Positions 62,101-64,000 of a stretch of 64,000 nt of DNA are shown piece after piece. Within the stretch, counting starts at the first letter, position 1; every line of letters begins with the position of its first letter. This stretch comes from Annulohypoxylon bovei var. microspora (taxonomy: Eukaryota; Ascomycota; Sordariomycetes; Xylariales; Hypoxylaceae): positions 124,001 to 188,000 of the forward strand of contig MU405231.1 of the NCBI GenBank assembly GCA_022836615.1. The letters run 5' to 3'. The notes beneath the pieces are model-generated. The model ran no database searches and was not told where the DNA came from. It was given only the letters and a program-made list of their open reading frames with translations. The translations under genes were made by a program, and so were the position numbers.

Positions 62101-62740
62101 CTCCTTATGAAACTCTGCAAGAATAGACTTCGCCTCCGCTTCCTGAGCGGCGGGGAGAACATACGTCCAACTTTCCGACTTCCCATTGGATGGGCTAAGC
62201 CTTTCTGCTAATGAAGCCACGTGAGACCCCGTCCTAAATGCCATCAGGACGACCTGGATGGCGATCGGGAGAAGTGTAGAGAGCGAATAGCTCGATGCAA
62301 TGGCGGTTGCTGCGAAGAGACCGGTGCAAAGCCCGGATAGTTTCGTGTTCTTTTGATCGGTAACATCTTCGTATTCCTTCTCGGAGCGGCTATCCCATCG
62401 TGTTAGTAAATGCTCGTGACTAATATGGCCTTGTTGAATTCTCATACTCGATGTAATGTGCCAGCTGTGCTATGCATAAGAGGGCGCTATCGATCCCTGG
62501 GAACTTAATTTCTTGTGCGTGGTATGTTTCGTTAAGCTGTTGTAGTGTTCTAAATATCGGGATCTTTCGTCGTTCTTCTCGAGGTAGTCGATCTATCTCA
62601 TCTCTTAGAGCATCGCCGGCTAACCGGAGGAATTCCTTCGACAGCACACTCGGGTTTCCTTGTCTGTAAAAGTCGGCTAGGAAGCCGTGTGTGTCGAGAC
62701 TCTGGTCTCCGAAAAGGAGAAATGCCATCTGGTCCGCCAT
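56151..62740 (-). CDS. PKS1: Non-reducing polyketide synthase, tetrahydroxynaphthalene synthase type (PKS1)
   Basis: Three exons on the minus strand (62740-62448, 62389-62098, 62045-56151) give 2159 residues. Domain order is SAT-KS-MAT-PT-ACP-ACP-TE. SAT spans ~1-375 with GLCTG (Cys119). KS spans ~380-805 with DTACSSSA (Cys553). MAT starts near 909 with GHSLGEY (Ser1001). PT has His1329 (GHRCNGVM) and Asp1516 (YWIDS). ACP1 is at Ser1685 (GVDSLMG) and ACP2 at Ser1812 (GMDSLMS). TE has Ser1985 (GWSAGG) and His2137 (GNHFSMM). All catalytic residues are present. This layout and length match PKS1/wA-type enzymes that build the naphthol precursor from malonyl-CoA, with a TE that cyclises or shortens the chain to T4HN. 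The linked T4HN reductase supports T4HN as product; a heptaketide naphthopyrone as in Aspergillus wA is the alternative. Splice sites restore SAT motifs exactly. Confidence 0.97.
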
Positions 62741-62822
62741 CTTGTTGGTGATGGTTGAGGCTGGTGTTGTTTGTTGATTGTGTGATATTCCAAGCCTGAG
62801 GCGACCGTCGAGGTGTCTTTGA

Positions 62823-62833
62823 CTTATATATAT
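62823..62833 (-). promoter_or_regulatory. TATA-like element of the PKS gene
   Basis: Read on the minus strand, TATATATAAG lies about 85-93 bp before the PKS ATG, a plausible distance for a core promoter with a short 5' leader. No other TATA match is as close to the start codon. Confidence 0.6.
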
Positions 62834-63042
62834 CAGATCAACACAACACCACTCAGATAAAGCTAGCCTGAACTAAATTTAACACGAAGGCAGTGTCTAG
62901 TCCCATGTGTGAGATATCTACCGTAGTACCTGAGGCGTCACGACTAGAAACCAGGGGGGTGTGCAGGGGGGAAACTGTGAACTCACTCCCTGGTCTAGGT
63001 CCCCGTACAGTATTTTTCAATTAGTCCGGCATCGTTCGATTC

Positions 63043-63053
63043 TCGGTGACCGA
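63043..63053. promoter_or_regulatory. AflR-type binding site upstream of the PKS
   Basis: The 11-mer TCGGTGACCGA fits the published AflR consensus TCGN5CGA and its stricter form TCGSWNNSCGR, on both strands. It lies about 303 bp before the PKS start codon. An AflR-like regulator with matching Cys spacing is encoded 15 kb away in the same window. That the protein binds here is inference. By eye I found no equal match just before the reductase or the Cmr1-type gene. Confidence 0.65.
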
Positions 63054-63464
63054 AGGTTCATGAGATAAGCATATATTTCCATTTTAGGAGAGGACAATTG
63101 GGTGATAGGGCTGCCACCTAACTTAGGTGGCTATTCCATGTCTTGTCCGAAGGATAATAGTCATCATGGGAGGCGAACTGTGACATCTTGACCTTTCTTC
63201 CTTTAGACCGAACGGCCCAAAAACTCACTGCAGGTATATTTCCAATTCCTAGCCATATCACACCTAGCCCATCAAATCGTGATGTTGTATTGTTCGGGTA
63301 GATAGGGAGTTCTGCTACCCTGACTAATTTGAGCCTCCCTCGCGCACCCTACTGAGCACACCTGGGGAATCTGACACAAAAGGTATAGCTCCTATGAAAC
63401 TGCGCACGGAAAGACTTGTGGATGCTTTCCTCCCGGGTTTCCAATGAATTACTAGCAATCTTAC

Positions 63465-63710
63465 TTAGGCGCCAAATGGTGGGTCATTTTGAGTTGGCCG
63501 TTGGGGATGTCCGCCGAAAGGTGCAGCAGCAGTAAGCTTCTGGTGCACGTCAGGACGGACGAGAATGAGAAAGGCTGTACTGTATTCAGTAAACCCCGCC
63601 ACGAGAATAAGAAAAAATGAAACGGGAATATTGTAATAAGACCAATCCCTCATTAGAGGAATCATTTGTGTCTCACTGAAGAGAATGAACCACGGCGCTG
63701 GCGCCACCAT
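63465..63710 (-). CDS. Possible small membrane protein or terminal exon, hypothetical
   Basis: An 81-codon frame starting with ATG and closed by TAA. A stop codon lies eight codons upstream in frame. The product has a hydrophobic stretch at residues ~27-52 (IPVSFFLILVAGF, then STAFLILV), one or two membrane passes, and a polar proline-rich tail. I do not recognise the family. It reads in the same direction as the PKS from the far side of its promoter. It might be a real small gene, the end of a gene with an unseen 5' exon, or chance; the amphipathic layout is the only positive sign. Confidence 0.3.
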   Translation of the reverse strand: MVAPAPWFILFSETQMIPLMRDWSYYNIPVSFFLILVAGFTEYSTAFLILVRPDVHQKLTAAAPFGGHPQRPTQNDPPFGA

Positions 63711-64000
63711 CGGCGGGTGTGAGCCGAAGGATTGTTATCGTTTACTTTCAAGGATTGGTTAAACATCCTAACTCTGTAAGAACTCAGTCCTTCTGCTGCT
63801 TAGAGACGATGCGTCGTTTCCTTGCCGATGAAAGTATTACCGACACATGTTGATAGTGGTAGTTAGTAAGAAGCAGATAGCGGCGCTAAGGAGACGGCGG
63901 TAATGCAGATGAGCCGCATCGGTGCCTTTCTCGAACAAGTTTAGCCTTGGCTTAACTGCTCGAACGCAAATTGACTAGAGGATAGCAATATACGCCCGCC
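63711..64000. other. Right edge of the window
   Basis: Nothing recognisable is seen in the last 290 bp. Confidence 0.4.

Larger units (their letters stand above)
62741..63464. promoter_or_regulatory. Upstream region of the PKS gene
   Basis: No coding sequence. This 0.7 kb holds a TATA-like element and an AflR-type palindrome, both annotated separately, and probably contains the PKS promoter. Confidence 0.7.

Overview
The window is nuclear DNA of a filamentous ascomycete (Pezizomycotina). The evidence is short 43-134 bp GT-AG introns (one of 321 bp), compact housekeeping genes, fungal Zn2Cys6 regulators, a non-reducing polyketide synthase (PKS) and a microsomal-type P450. The combination of a PKS1-type naphthol synthase with two linked regulators resembles Sordariomycetes, possibly Xylariales/Amphisphaeriales. 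That placement is inference. Gene models were built by hand from reading frame, splice signals and family motifs; all eight add up to whole codons.

Left part (1-19.3 kb). An AT-rich gene-free end is followed by a seven-knuckle CCHC protein of the GIS2/CNBP/byr3 type (3731-4949, +). Then come a DDHD-domain phospholipase (6410-9779, -) and, divergently, the largest subunit of RNA polymerase III (10888-15402, +). A cytochrome P450 (15845-17701, -) is convergent with the polymerase gene. A Myb/SANT-like DNA-binding protein (18253-19198, -) follows.

Right part (29-63 kb) holds a spread-out DHN-melanin-type gene set. It contains a Cmr1/Pig1-type regulator with two C2H2 fingers plus one Zn2Cys6 cluster (29098-32274, +), a 1,3,6,8-tetrahydroxynaphthalene reductase (36943-37907, +), an AflR-like Zn2Cys6 regulator (46489-47757, -), and a SAT-KS-MAT-PT-ACP-ACP-TE synthase (56151-62740, -). 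The synthase should make 1,3,6,8-tetrahydroxynaphthalene (T4HN), which the reductase converts to scytalone. Scytalone dehydratase, a second reductase and a laccase were not found. A sequence fitting the AflR consensus TCGSWNNSCGR on both strands lies about 300 bp before the synthase start codon, suggesting direct control by the AflR-like protein.

The melanin-type genes are separated by gene-poor stretches of 4.7 to 8.6 kb, and a 9.9 kb stretch precedes the first. These contain no convincing coding sequence, many short TACCTAGGTA/AGGT-type repeats, and one well-defined mobile element: an 883 bp non-autonomous element (43314-44196) with ~57 bp terminal inverted repeats and a perfect 9 bp target duplication, the hallmarks of a Mutator-like (MULE) element. 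No tRNA, rRNA or CRISPR was recognised.
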